Shown piece by piece: positions 9,384-16,593 of a DNA stretch of 64,000 nucleotides. The notes beneath the pieces are model-generated. The model worked only from the letters and a program-made list of their open reading frames with translations. It was not told the DNA's origin and made no database searches. Source of the DNA: DASQZJ01 sp035638775 (lineage in GTDB: Bacteria; Pseudomonadota; Gammaproteobacteria; UBA5335; SLRW01); the NCBI GenBank assembly GCA_035638775.1, contig DASQZJ010000002.1, forward strand, positions 124,001-188,000, written 5' to 3'. Within the stretch, counting starts at the first letter, position 1; each line of letters begins with the position of its first letter. The translations under genes and the position numbers were made by a program.

Positions 9384-9716
9384 TCAGGAAGCGCCGGCGC
9401 CGCCGTTGGTGACGCCGAACGTGGCCGGCATGCGCACGTGGAACAGCTGCAGCCGTTCGCCTTCGACCAGCTCGATCAGCTCGCGGGCATGCGCCTCGCT
9501 GAGCATGAACACGATTTCCACGGGCAGGTCCGCGGCCAGCTCGAAGAAGTGCTCCTCGTGCATGTGGCGGTGACGGCCGAAGCCCGCCACCGCGCGGAAG
9601 GCCGAGCCCCCCTCGACGCCCATCTCCCGCGCCGCTTCCAGCAGCCACTCGTAGACCAGTCGACCGCGGTGCTTGCGGGATTCGTTGACGTAGAACTTGA
9701 GATAGACCCCGTTCAT
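9384..9716 (-). CDS. DUF190 domain-containing protein
   Basis: A 110-residue protein of the DUF190 family, small ferredoxin-like or PII-like fold proteins that are commonly encoded next to crcB. Family features are the opening LKFYVNESRKHRG, the RAVAGFGRH block in the middle and the PVEIVFMLSEAH strand that follows. The ATG at 9714–9716 overlaps the crcB stop (ATGA), so the two are translationally coupled and should respond together to the upstream fluoride riboswitch. Its biochemical role is not established; an accessory or regulatory role for the fluoride channel is inferred from this context only. Confidence 0.85.
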   Translation of the reverse strand: MNGVYLKFYVNESRKHRGRLVYEWLLEAAREMGVEGGSAFRAVAGFGRHRHMHEEHFFELAADLPVEIVFMLSEAHARELIELVEGERLQLFHVRMPATFGVTNGGAGAS

Positions 9717-10108
9717 AGCCTGCTCCAGGAACGGACCAGCTGGGCCAGCAGGATGCCGAGCCCGGTCATCAGCAGGGCCCCGGCGACGTGCGCGCTGACG
9801 GCGCCGGCCGCCCACAGGTACTCGCCCCGCCGTATCAGTGTGACCATCTCGGCGGAAAATGTGGAGAACGTGGTCAGTGCCCCCAGAAAACCCGTCATCA
9901 GGGCCAGGCGGAGCTCGGGCGACACGGCGGTGGACTGGGCCACCAGCACCATCGACACCCCCATGATGAAACTGCCGGCCAGGTTGGCCGCAAGGGTGCC
10001 CAGCGGCACCGTGGGAAACACCGGGTTGAGCAGCATTCCCAGCAGCCAGCGGACCCAGGCGCCGAACATCGCGCCGGCACCGATGGCCGCGAAGGCGGAA
10101 ATTCCCAT
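9713..10108 (-). CDS. crcB: Fluoride channel CrcB/Fluc
   Basis: A 131-residue inner-membrane protein with four transmembrane helices that exports fluoride as an antiparallel dimer. The conserved blocks are GTLAANLAGSFIMG (about residues 37–50) and GFLGALTTFSTFSAEM (73–88), the second holding the phenylalanines and polar residues of the fluoride pore. The start at 10106–10108 is preceded on the minus strand by an AGAGGAG ribosome site; an upstream in-frame start at 10177 has none and would add a non-family extension. It is the first gene of crcB–DUF190–iaaA, with a fluoride riboswitch about 100 bases upstream. Confidence 0.95.
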   Translation of the reverse strand: MGISAFAAIGAGAMFGAWVRWLLGMLLNPVFPTVPLGTLAANLAGSFIMGVSMVLVAQSTAVSPELRLALMTGFLGALTTFSTFSAEMVTLIRRGEYLWAAGAVSAHVAGALLMTGLGILLAQLVRSWSRL

Positions 10109-10184
10109 GTTCACTCCTCTTTCGCTGGCTCCGCCTGCGACGCAGCCGGAGATGCCCGGGACCGCCGGTGCGGGCACACCGGGG

Positions 10185-10206
10185 CCCGGCCCCGGCCGGG
10201 GCCGGG
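10185..10206 (-). repeat. 22-base perfect palindrome in the crcB leader
   Basis: CCCGGCCCCGG followed at once by its exact reverse complement lies between the fluoride aptamer and the crcB start. As RNA it would fold into a very stable hairpin (the central bases forming the loop) in the position expected for the riboswitch expression platform. There is no T-run behind it, so the mode of control is unclear. Confidence 0.5.
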
Positions 10207-10208
10207 TT

Positions 10209-10292
10209 CGTCAGGCATCATCAGCATGCAGGCTGCGGTTCGGGAGAAGCGGCGCGGTGCCGGCTCCGCCCGGGAGGAATGCCATCTCCGCG
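10209..10292 (-). ncRNA. Fluoride riboswitch (crcB motif)
   Basis: On the minus strand, upstream of crcB, the sequence reads GGAGATGGCATTCCTCC near the 5' end and GCTGATGATGCCTGAC near the 3' end. This matches the crcB-motif pattern GGnGATGG…TTCnCC followed by CTGATGA…CCT.AC. The pseudoknot partners GGCAT and ATGCC are complementary to each other even though they differ from the common GGAG/CTCC pair, which is covariation supporting the structure. The first stem is one base looser than the commonest form. Binding of fluoride should turn on the crcB–DUF190–iaaA operon. Confidence 0.75.
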
Positions 10293-10366
10293 GTCGCGCG
10301 AATTCTACCGGCGGGCCATTCCGGCTGCAACGCGCGAGCAGGCACGGATACGGGCTCGCCGGGGTT

Positions 10367-10798
10367 TCAGGAGCCCTCCGCCGCCCCGGACAGAATCCCT
10401 TCCGCCCAGCCCAGGATCGGCTCCAGGCGCGGCGGCAGCAGCGACCGGGCGGAGCGGTAGTCCAGCCAGCGGAACTCGTGGTGCTCCGGGCGTCCGAGCT
10501 CGGGTCCGGGCAGCAGCCGAACCTCGCCCCGGGTGCATTCGGCCAGGTAGTACCGGGCCACCTTGCCCCGGGCGTACGGAGCCGTCTCGCGGAAGGCCTC
10601 GCCCCAGCGGAACCGCGGGTTGTGCAGGTCGGTCTCCTCCGCCAGCTCGCGGACGGCCGCGTCCAGTGGGTCCTCTCCCTCCCGCACCCGCCCCTTGGGG
10701 AAATCCCAGTTGGCGAACGCCCGCAGCAGCAGGTACTCGTGTCCCCCGTGCCGGGGGCGCACCGGTATCACTCCCGCGGACAGTCTGCGCGCGCGCAC
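10367..10798 (-). CDS. Nudix hydrolase (Ap4A hydrolase/RppH-like)
   Basis: A 143-residue Nudix protein. The Nudix box runs from Gly36 to Leu58 (GRVREGE, then RELAEET), matching GX5EX7REUXEEXGU except that the usual glycine is Asp57. The preceding NWDFPKG is typical of the asymmetrical diadenosine tetraphosphatase and RppH branch. The start chosen is GTG at 10796–10798, just after a GGAGGT ribosome site (spacing is short, about four bases); the frame is open further upstream without a supported start. It is divergent from the RNA ligase gene 77 bases away, so a shared control region is likely. A substrate such as Ap4A or a capped RNA end cannot be decided from sequence. Confidence 0.8.
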   Translation of the reverse strand: MRARRLSAGVIPVRPRHGGHEYLLLRAFANWDFPKGRVREGEDPLDAAVRELAEETDLHNPRFRWGEAFRETAPYARGKVARYYLAECTRGEVRLLPGPELGRPEHHEFRWLDYRSARSLLPPRLEPILGWAEGILSGAAEGS

Positions 10799-10875
10799 GG
10801 AACCTCCATCGGTCGATGCCGCCGGCGACCGGATGCCATACTCTCCCGGGAGTCCAACCGGAACCTGGAGCCAGC

Positions 10876-11973
10876 ATGGCAGCGCTCGATCCCGAGCAGG
10901 CGGTCGCCGCCGGCAAGGCGCGCCGGGAAGAATACAGCGGCGTCGACTACGTGCGCTACACGGAGGACGTGAAGGATATCCCGCGCGGCACCGCCGCATT
11001 CGGCGACAGGCTGGTGTACGGTTATCCCCACATCGGGCGGATCCTGGCACTGGAGCCCGGGCTGGCCCAGCAGTTCGACGGGCCGTTCCGGGTCGAGGAG
11101 AAGATCGACGGCTTCAACGTGCGCGTCTTCCGCCTGGACGGGAAGCTGGTGGCGCTCTCGCGCGGCGGCTTCGTGTGCCCGTTCAGCACCGACCGTGCCG
11201 CCGAGTTCATCGATCCCGCGCTGTTCGAGGACCATCCGGACCTGGTGGTCTGCGCGGAGGTCGCCGGTCCCGACAATCCCTACATCGAGGGCCACCCACC
11301 CTTCGTCACCCGCGACGTGCGCTTTTTCGTGTTCGACCTGATGCGCCTGGGCAAGCCCGGCTTCCTGCCCGCCGCGAAGCTGGATGCTCTCGCGCGGCGC
11401 TACCGCCTGCCGCGCGTGGAAGCCTTCGGCCGGTATGCCCCCGCCGATGCCGGTGCCATCGGCGAGATCGTCACCCGGCTCAACGCCGAGGGACGGGAAG
11501 GGGTGGTGCTCAAGACCGATCCGCCCGCGACCCGGCGCGCCAAGTACGTGACCGCGAACTCGGGCATCCAGGACATACGCGCCACCGCCCGCAGCATCAT
11601 GGACCTGCCCGCGGAGTACTTTACCAACCGGATCCTGCGGCTGGTGCTGTTCCGCGACGAGCATGCGCTCGGCCAGTCGGCGGAGTTCGACTGCCGCCTG
11701 GGAGCCGCCTTCCTCGATGGGCTGTACGAGGCCATCCAGCAGTTCCGCGCGGAGCACCGCGTCTACCGCCGGTTCCGCTGCCGCTTCCGGGAACGGATCA
11801 ATGCCGAGCGGATGATGGATCACCTGGGACGCGTGGCCAGCCGCCAGGTCGCGATCGCCCAGCGCGACCTGCGCCGGGACGGTGGCCGCTGGCTGCTCGA
11901 ATTCGACCGCGTCTACCCGACCATGAACGGGCTGCTGGGGCACCTGCTCGGGGGCGGGCTGGTCTACGACTGA
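10876..11973 (+). CDS. ATP-dependent RNA ligase, Rnl3/Pab1020 family
   Basis: A 365-residue nucleotidyltransferase that should join 5'-phosphate and 3'-OH RNA ends through a covalent lysine-AMP. Motif I is EEKIDGFNVR with the adenylated Lys76; then SRGGFVCPF (motif Ia, 95–103), Glu128 in CAEVAG (motif III), FFVFDLM (IIIa), EGVVLK at 208–213 (IV) and Lys223 in AKYV (V). Beyond residue 230 lies the C-terminal region typical of the archaeal Pab1020/MthRnl type. That type is common in archaea and sporadic in bacteria, which suggests past transfer. The convergent gene encodes the family's known PIN-domain partner, with a 10-base overlap of the two 3' ends. The ATG at 10876 fits the family N-terminus. 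Confidence 0.88.
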   Translation: MAALDPEQAVAAGKARREEYSGVDYVRYTEDVKDIPRGTAAFGDRLVYGYPHIGRILALEPGLAQQFDGPFRVEEKIDGFNVRVFRLDGKLVALSRGGFVCPFSTDRAAEFIDPALFEDHPDLVVCAEVAGPDNPYIEGHPPFVTRDVRFFVFDLMRLGKPGFLPAAKLDALARRYRLPRVEAFGRYAPADAGAIGEIVTRLNAEGREGVVLKTDPPATRRAKYVTANSGIQDIRATARSIMDLPAEYFTNRILRLVLFRDEHALGQSAEFDCRLGAAFLDGLYEAIQQFRAEHRVYRRFRCRFRERINAERMMDHLGRVASRQVAIAQRDLRRDGGRWLLEFDRVYPTMNGLLGHLLGGGLVYD

Positions 11974-12551
11974 CCTCCCGCCAGACCTTCCAGGAACGCG
12001 CGCAGGCCGCCGGGCGAGATCAGCCGCACGCCCACCTTGTCCGCCCACGTGCGCAGGCCGTCGTCGGCGGTGAGCAGCCCGGCGTCGAGCTCGTACGCGA
12101 GCAGCAGGACGTCCGCATCCTCCCGGCTGTCGACGATCCCCCGCCGCAGCGCCTCGCGGTAGCGCTCGCGCAAGCGGGCGATCACCGGTCCGACGTCGCC
12201 CCCTTCCGGCGTGCGGTGGCCGATGCGGGCGTGCTCCTCGGCGATGCGCAGGCCCCGGTCGATGCGCCGGCGCACCTCGTCGATGAACTCGTACAGGATG
12301 TTGGCCGGGATCTGCAGGCTGGAGCGTTTCGGCGAGCGGATGTGCACCACGCGCTCGAACTCGGCGGTCAGCGGCCCCAGGTCCTTCATCGCGCGCAGCT
12401 CGTCGTACACCAGGGTTGGCATGAAGAACTGCGCGCCGCTCCGCCGTGCCAGCGCCAGGAACTCCTGCACCGCGGGCAGGGTGTCCGGGCCGAGCTGCGT
12501 GTAGACGCCCGGGTTGGTGAACACGCTGGTATCCAGGACGTAGCGTTCCAT
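11964..12551 (-). CDS. RNA ligase partner protein, MJ_0950 family (PIN domain)
   Basis: A 195-residue PIN-domain protein of the RNA-ligase-partner family (UPF0278/TIGR03875), known mainly for co-occurring with Pab1020-type RNA ligases. It opens MERYVLDTSVFTNPG with the first acidic residue Asp7; the central PTLVYDELRAM and the late SREDADVLLLAYELDAGLLTAD-type block supply the other acidic PIN positions. A metal-dependent RNase activity is expected from the fold but not shown. The start is the ATG at 12549–12551 with a GGGAG site six bases before it; a GTG at 12581 overlapping the upstream stop is possible. It follows the amidase homologue on the same strand and faces the ligase gene. Confidence 0.88.
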   Translation of the reverse strand: MERYVLDTSVFTNPGVYTQLGPDTLPAVQEFLALARRSGAQFFMPTLVYDELRAMKDLGPLTAEFERVVHIRSPKRSSLQIPANILYEFIDEVRRRIDRGLRIAEEHARIGHRTPEGGDVGPVIARLRERYREALRRGIVDSREDADVLLLAYELDAGLLTADDGLRTWADKVGVRLISPGGLRAFLEGLAGGQS

Positions 12552-12577
12552 CCCGCGCTCCCGCGCCGGCACCGCCG

Positions 12578-13648
12578 TCACCCGCCGGACGGCTTCTTCC
12601 AGATCCCGCGCTCGTGCATCAGCGCGATCTGCCGGTCGATCACCTTTTCACGATACTCCGCGTGCTTCATCGGGGCACGATCCATATACAGGTTCTTCGG
12701 ATAGATCGGCTGCTCGTAGAGCAGCTGGTAGAGCTCGCTGCGTATGTCCTTGAGCCAGTTGTCCCACTGCGCCTCCGCCCGGTGATGCCGCAACGCCTCG
12801 ATGTCGATCACGCCCGAGACGTAGGTCGAGCCCGCGCCGTACGGTTGCTGGCCGACCACCTCGCCGCGGTGATTGACGATGTGCGAGCGGCCGCCGAAGG
12901 TGTCGATGGGCAGGTCGCTGTCGGGAAACAGGTAGTAGCTGCCCATGTTGGGCGCCACCACGTAGAAGTTGTTGTCCAGCGCGCGGGCCCGGCTCTGCAG
13001 CTCGAAGTAGCCATTGCCGGTGGCGGGATGCGGATAGGAGGCCCGGTAGACCACCTCGGCGCCGTTGAGCGCGAGAGCGCGGGCATTCTCGGGGTAGGAC
13101 CCCTCGTTCGCCATCATGATGCCCAGGCGCCCGATGGCGGTGTCGACAACGGGCCAGAAGGCGTCGAGGTTGCGGCCGTACTTCTCGATCCACCAGTCAT
13201 AGATGTCGTGCGGGCACACCGAGTGCTCCACCGGATACAGGGTCGCGACCTTGTAGTGCTTGAGGATCACCTCCCCGTGCGGGTCCAGGATGAAGCCGAC
13301 GTTGAAGAAACGGTCCTTCCAGTCCGGGTGGCGTGCCTTGGCCTGGGCCATCACATAGGCGCCGTACTCGCGCGCAATCCCGCCCAGGGCATCGGTCTCG
13401 GGGCCGGGGATGTCGATGGCGCACTCCCGCGCAAATTCGGCGTGATCCAGGTCCAGCACCTCGTCGTTGAACGCCTGCAGTGCGCCTTCCGGGAAGGCGA
13501 TCAGGCGCACCGGCAGATCCAGCGAGGACAGCCAGGACGCCGCCTTGCAGATGTGTCGCAGGTGCTCGATATTGATCTCGATGTCCGCGCGCTTGCGGAT
13601 GCCGCGGACGGTGGGCACGATGCCCACGGCGGTGTACGGCTTGATCAT
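12578..13648 (-). CDS. Nitrilase/amidase superfamily protein lacking the catalytic cysteine
   Basis: A 356-residue carbon–nitrogen hydrolase homologue closest in layout to aliphatic amidases. The catalytic glutamate (Glu54 in AFPEGALQ) and the lysine region (Lys130/Lys133 in ILKHYKVATL) are present. At the nucleophile position, where amidases read CHDGMFPE, this protein reads ANEGSYPENAR, so the cysteine is replaced by Ala180 (codon GCG). The rest of the fold looks intact (ALALNGAEVVYRASYP, GRSHIVNHRGEVV), so this is not gene decay. It may be a non-catalytic or binding member. The neighbouring PIN gene starts at or just after its stop, so the two are probably co-transcribed. Confidence 0.78.
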   Translation of the reverse strand: MIKPYTAVGIVPTVRGIRKRADIEINIEHLRHICKAASWLSSLDLPVRLIAFPEGALQAFNDEVLDLDHAEFARECAIDIPGPETDALGGIAREYGAYVMAQAKARHPDWKDRFFNVGFILDPHGEVILKHYKVATLYPVEHSVCPHDIYDWWIEKYGRNLDAFWPVVDTAIGRLGIMMANEGSYPENARALALNGAEVVYRASYPHPATGNGYFELQSRARALDNNFYVVAPNMGSYYLFPDSDLPIDTFGGRSHIVNHRGEVVGQQPYGAGSTYVSGVIDIEALRHHRAEAQWDNWLKDIRSELYQLLYEQPIYPKNLYMDRAPMKHAEYREKVIDRQIALMHERGIWKKPSGG

Positions 13649-13768
13649 CGCTGCTCCTCTCTGGCGGTGGTATCCGGGACGGTCCCGACCGGCCCCCTCG
13701 AGGCAGCAGGATAGCAGTTCGGGCCGGTGCCGACGCCGCCCGCACCCGGTCACCGGCAGGAGCGGATC

Positions 13769-14557
13769 GTGGACACCCTGCAGATCTACCAGATCGATGC
13801 CTTCGCGGCGCGGCCGTTCCGGGGCAATCCGGCGGCCGTGTGTCCCCTGGACCGGTGGCCCGGGGACGAATTGATGCAGGCGATCGCCGCCGAGAACAAC
13901 CTTTCCGAGACCGCCTTCCTGGTACCGCGGGGTACGGATTTCGGGCTGCGCTGGTTCACTCCGACGCGGGAGGTCGACCTGTGCGGCCACGCGACGCTGG
14001 CGAGCGCCTGGGTGGTGCTGCACCGGCTGCAGCCGGGCCGGGACCGCGTGACCTTCCACACCCGCAGCGGAGCCCTGGCAGTGGAAGCTGCCGCCGACGG
14101 CCTGCTGCGGATGGACTTCCCCGAGCTCGCCATGCAGCCCTGCGAGGTCCCGCCGGGCCTGTCGGCGGCACTCGGCTGCCGGCCGCGGGAGGTGCTCGCG
14201 GGGATGGACTACATGGCCGTGCTGGAGAGCGAACGGCAGGTGCGCGAACTGGCGCCGGACCTGCGCGCCCTGGCCGGCCTCGACCGCCGCGGCCTGATCG
14301 TCACCGCCCCGGGCGAGCGGGCGGATTTCGTCTCGCGCTTCTTCGCGCCCGGCGCGGGAATCGACGAGGATCCCGTCACGGGGTCCGCTCATTGCGCCCT
14401 GGCGCCCTTCTGGGCCGGCCGGCTCGGCCGTGCGGGCCTGGAGGGGCAGCAGGTGTCCGCCCGCGGCGGAACCGTACTGTGCACGGTCGGCAGCGGGCGC
14501 GTGACCCTGGCCGGGCGGTGCGCGTTCTTCCTGCAGGGCGAGATCCGCCTGCCCTGA
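13769..14557 (+). CDS. PhzF family isomerase-like protein
   Basis: A 262-residue member of the PhzF/diaminopimelate-epimerase fold family. The motif FRGNPAAVC near residue 17 and the catalytic glutamate Glu47 in NNLSETAFLV are conserved, as are CGHATLAS and the late DPVTGSAHCALAPFW. PhzF itself isomerises a phenazine precursor, but most family members outside phenazine clusters have unknown substrates, and no phenazine genes are present here. The GTG at 13769 is chosen because an AGGAG site lies seven bases before it and it gives the normal family start (xLQIYQIDAF). It is followed 17 bases later by a thioesterase gene, probably in one operon. Confidence 0.85.
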   Translation: MDTLQIYQIDAFAARPFRGNPAAVCPLDRWPGDELMQAIAAENNLSETAFLVPRGTDFGLRWFTPTREVDLCGHATLASAWVVLHRLQPGRDRVTFHTRSGALAVEAAADGLLRMDFPELAMQPCEVPPGLSAALGCRPREVLAGMDYMAVLESERQVRELAPDLRALAGLDRRGLIVTAPGERADFVSRFFAPGAGIDEDPVTGSAHCALAPFWAGRLGRAGLEGQQVSARGGTVLCTVGSGRVTLAGRCAFFLQGEIRLP

Positions 14558-14574
14558 AGCTTCCGGGAGCATCG

Positions 14575-15039
14575 ATGACGCAGGAGCAGACACCCCGCGG
14601 GCGAGTGGCCGACGGTACCGACCAACTGGCGCGGGTACACGAGAGTTTCGATGCCCAGCGCGTGATGGCGACCCTGGGGGCCCGCCTCGCCGACGTCGCC
14701 CCGGGCCGCGTCGAGATCGTACTGCCCTTCGGTGATGCCTTCACCCAGCACAACGGCTTCCTCCACGCGGGGGTGGTCACCACCGTGCTCGACAGTGCCT
14801 GCGGCTACGCGGCGTTCACGCTGATGCCGGAGGACGCCGACGTGCTGACGGCGGAGTACAAGGTCAACTTCCTGACACCGGCGGTGGGTGAGCGGATCCT
14901 CGCCCGGGGCGAGGTGCTGCGCCCCGGGCGCAGTCTCACGGTGTGCACCGGCACGGCCTTCGCGCTCCGCGACGGGCGCGAGAAGGCAGTGGCGCAGATG
15001 CAGGCGACGATGATGACGATCCGCGCAAGCGGTGCGTGA
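14575..15039 (+). CDS. PaaI-type hotdog-fold thioesterase
   Basis: A 154-residue hotdog-fold acyl-CoA thioesterase of the PaaI/YigI group. The central helix motif HNGFLHAGVVTTVLDSACGYAAF (residues about 58–80) contains the conserved HAG and aspartate used by the family, followed by the paired beta strands with AEYKVNFLTPA and the C-terminal AVAQMQATMM strand. It probably hydrolyses a cytoplasmic acyl- or aryl-CoA, the exact substrate being unknown. The ATG at 14575 follows a GGGAGC site. The gene lies between phzF-like and glcD, all on the plus strand. Confidence 0.85.
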   Translation: MTQEQTPRGRVADGTDQLARVHESFDAQRVMATLGARLADVAPGRVEIVLPFGDAFTQHNGFLHAGVVTTVLDSACGYAAFTLMPEDADVLTAEYKVNFLTPAVGERILARGEVLRPGRSLTVCTGTAFALRDGREKAVAQMQATMMTIRASGA

Positions 15040-15093
15040 AACGTCGCGCCGGCCGCCTGCTATCATGGGCCTGGTTGCCGAAGGAGAAGCCGA

Positions 15094-16593
15094 ATGGCCG
15101 CCGACAGCGTGTACCGCGACGAGGACCTGCAGTTCGCGTTCGACCGGGAGGACCTGGTCGGACGACTGCGCGCGGTGGTCCCGCCGGACGCCCTGATCCT
15201 CGACCGGGAGAGCCTGCGGGTCTACGAGAGCGACGGCCTGTCGGCCTACCGCCAGCTACCGCTGGTGGCGGTGCTCCCGGAGACCATCGCCCAGGTGCAG
15301 GACATCCTGCGGATCTGCCACGAGCTGTCGGTCCCGGTGGTGGCCCGGGGCGCCGGGACCAGCCTGTCCGCCGGCGCCCTGCCGCACCCTCGCGGCGTGC
15401 TGCTGCACCTGGGGAAATTCAACCGCATCCTGGAGGTCGACGCGCGCCGCCGCATCGCGCGCGTGCAGCCCGGCGTGCGCAACCTCGCGGTATCCGAGGC
15501 GGCGGCACCGCACGGCCTGTACTACGCGCCGGACCCGTCGTCGCAGATCGCCTGCACCATCGGGGGCAACATCGCCGAGAACTCCGGCGGCGTGCACTGC
15601 CTCAAGTACGGCCTGACTGTGCACAACGTGCTGGAAATCACCATGGTCACGGTCGAGGGCGAGCGCGTGACCCTGGGCTCGCTAGCCCCGGACGCCCCCG
15701 GCTACGACCTGCCGGCCCTGGCCCACGGCTCCGAGGGAATGCTCGGCGTGGTGGTGGAAGCCGCACTGCGCCTGCTGCCGCAGCCGCAGAGCCGGCAGGT
15801 GCTGCTCGCCGCCTTCCCCGACGTCTCCAGCGCCGGTGAGGCGGTCGCCGGCGTGATCGGCGCGGGTATCGTGCCGGCCGGCCTGGAGATGATGGACAAT
15901 CCCGCGATCCGCGCGGCCGAAGCCTTCGTCGGGGCCGGCTATCCGGTCGACGCCGCGGCGATCCTGATCTGCGAGCTGGACGGGCACCCGGGGGAGGTGG
16001 ACGAGCAGCTGCACCGGGTGCGCGAGCTGCTCGGCAGGCACGGGGCGCAGGACATCCGGGTGGCACGAGACAGCCGGGAGGCGGCCCGCTTCTGGGCCGG
16101 TCGCAAGGCGGCGTTTCCCGCCGTCGGGCGCATCTCGCCGGATTACTACTGCATGGACGGGACCATACCGCGGCACCGGCTGGGCGAGGTGCTCGCCCGC
16201 ATGGGCGAGCTGGGGGAGGCCCACGGCCTGCGCATCGCCAACGTGTTCCACGCCGGCGACGGCAACCTGCACCCGCTGATCCTGTACGACGGCAACGCCC
16301 CCGGCGAGCTCGAGCGCACGGAGGAGCTCGGCGGAAGAATCCTGGAGCTGTGCATCGAGGTGGGCGGCACCATCACCGGCGAGCACGGCGTGGGCATGGA
16401 GAAGATCAACCAGATGTGCGTCCAGTTCGCGGAGCCGGAGCTCGCGCAGTTCCGCGCCGTCAAGAAGTCGTTCGATCCGCGGGGCCTGCTGAATCCCGGC
16501 AAGGCCGTGCCGACGCTGCACCGGTGCGCGGAGTTCGGCGGCATGCACGTGCACGACGGCCAGCTGCCGCACCCCGGGCTGGAGCGCTATTGA
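15094..16593 (+). CDS. glcD: Glycolate oxidase subunit GlcD (FAD-linked)
   Basis: The FAD-binding catalytic subunit of the membrane-associated glycolate dehydrogenase, oxidising glycolate to glyoxylate; 499 residues, as is normal. The FAD-binding_4 domain occupies about residues 50–230, with ARGAGTSLSAGALPH for the pyrophosphate and DPSSQIACTIGGNIAENSGG for the flavin. The C-terminal FAD-oxidase domain has HAGDGNLHPLILYD and GEHGVG, which supply metal and substrate contacts. The stop overlaps the glcE start (TGATG). The set glcD–glcE–glcF is complete here. The gene gph, which makes glycolate from phosphoglycolate, lies elsewhere in the window at 62.7 kb. Confidence 0.95.
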   Translation: MAADSVYRDEDLQFAFDREDLVGRLRAVVPPDALILDRESLRVYESDGLSAYRQLPLVAVLPETIAQVQDILRICHELSVPVVARGAGTSLSAGALPHPRGVLLHLGKFNRILEVDARRRIARVQPGVRNLAVSEAAAPHGLYYAPDPSSQIACTIGGNIAENSGGVHCLKYGLTVHNVLEITMVTVEGERVTLGSLAPDAPGYDLPALAHGSEGMLGVVVEAALRLLPQPQSRQVLLAAFPDVSSAGEAVAGVIGAGIVPAGLEMMDNPAIRAAEAFVGAGYPVDAAAILICELDGHPGEVDEQLHRVRELLGRHGAQDIRVARDSREAARFWAGRKAAFPAVGRISPDYYCMDGTIPRHRLGEVLARMGELGEAHGLRIANVFHAGDGNLHPLILYDGNAPGELERTEELGGRILELCIEVGGTITGEHGVGMEKINQMCVQFAEPELAQFRAVKKSFDPRGLLNPGKAVPTLHRCAEFGGMHVHDGQLPHPGLERY

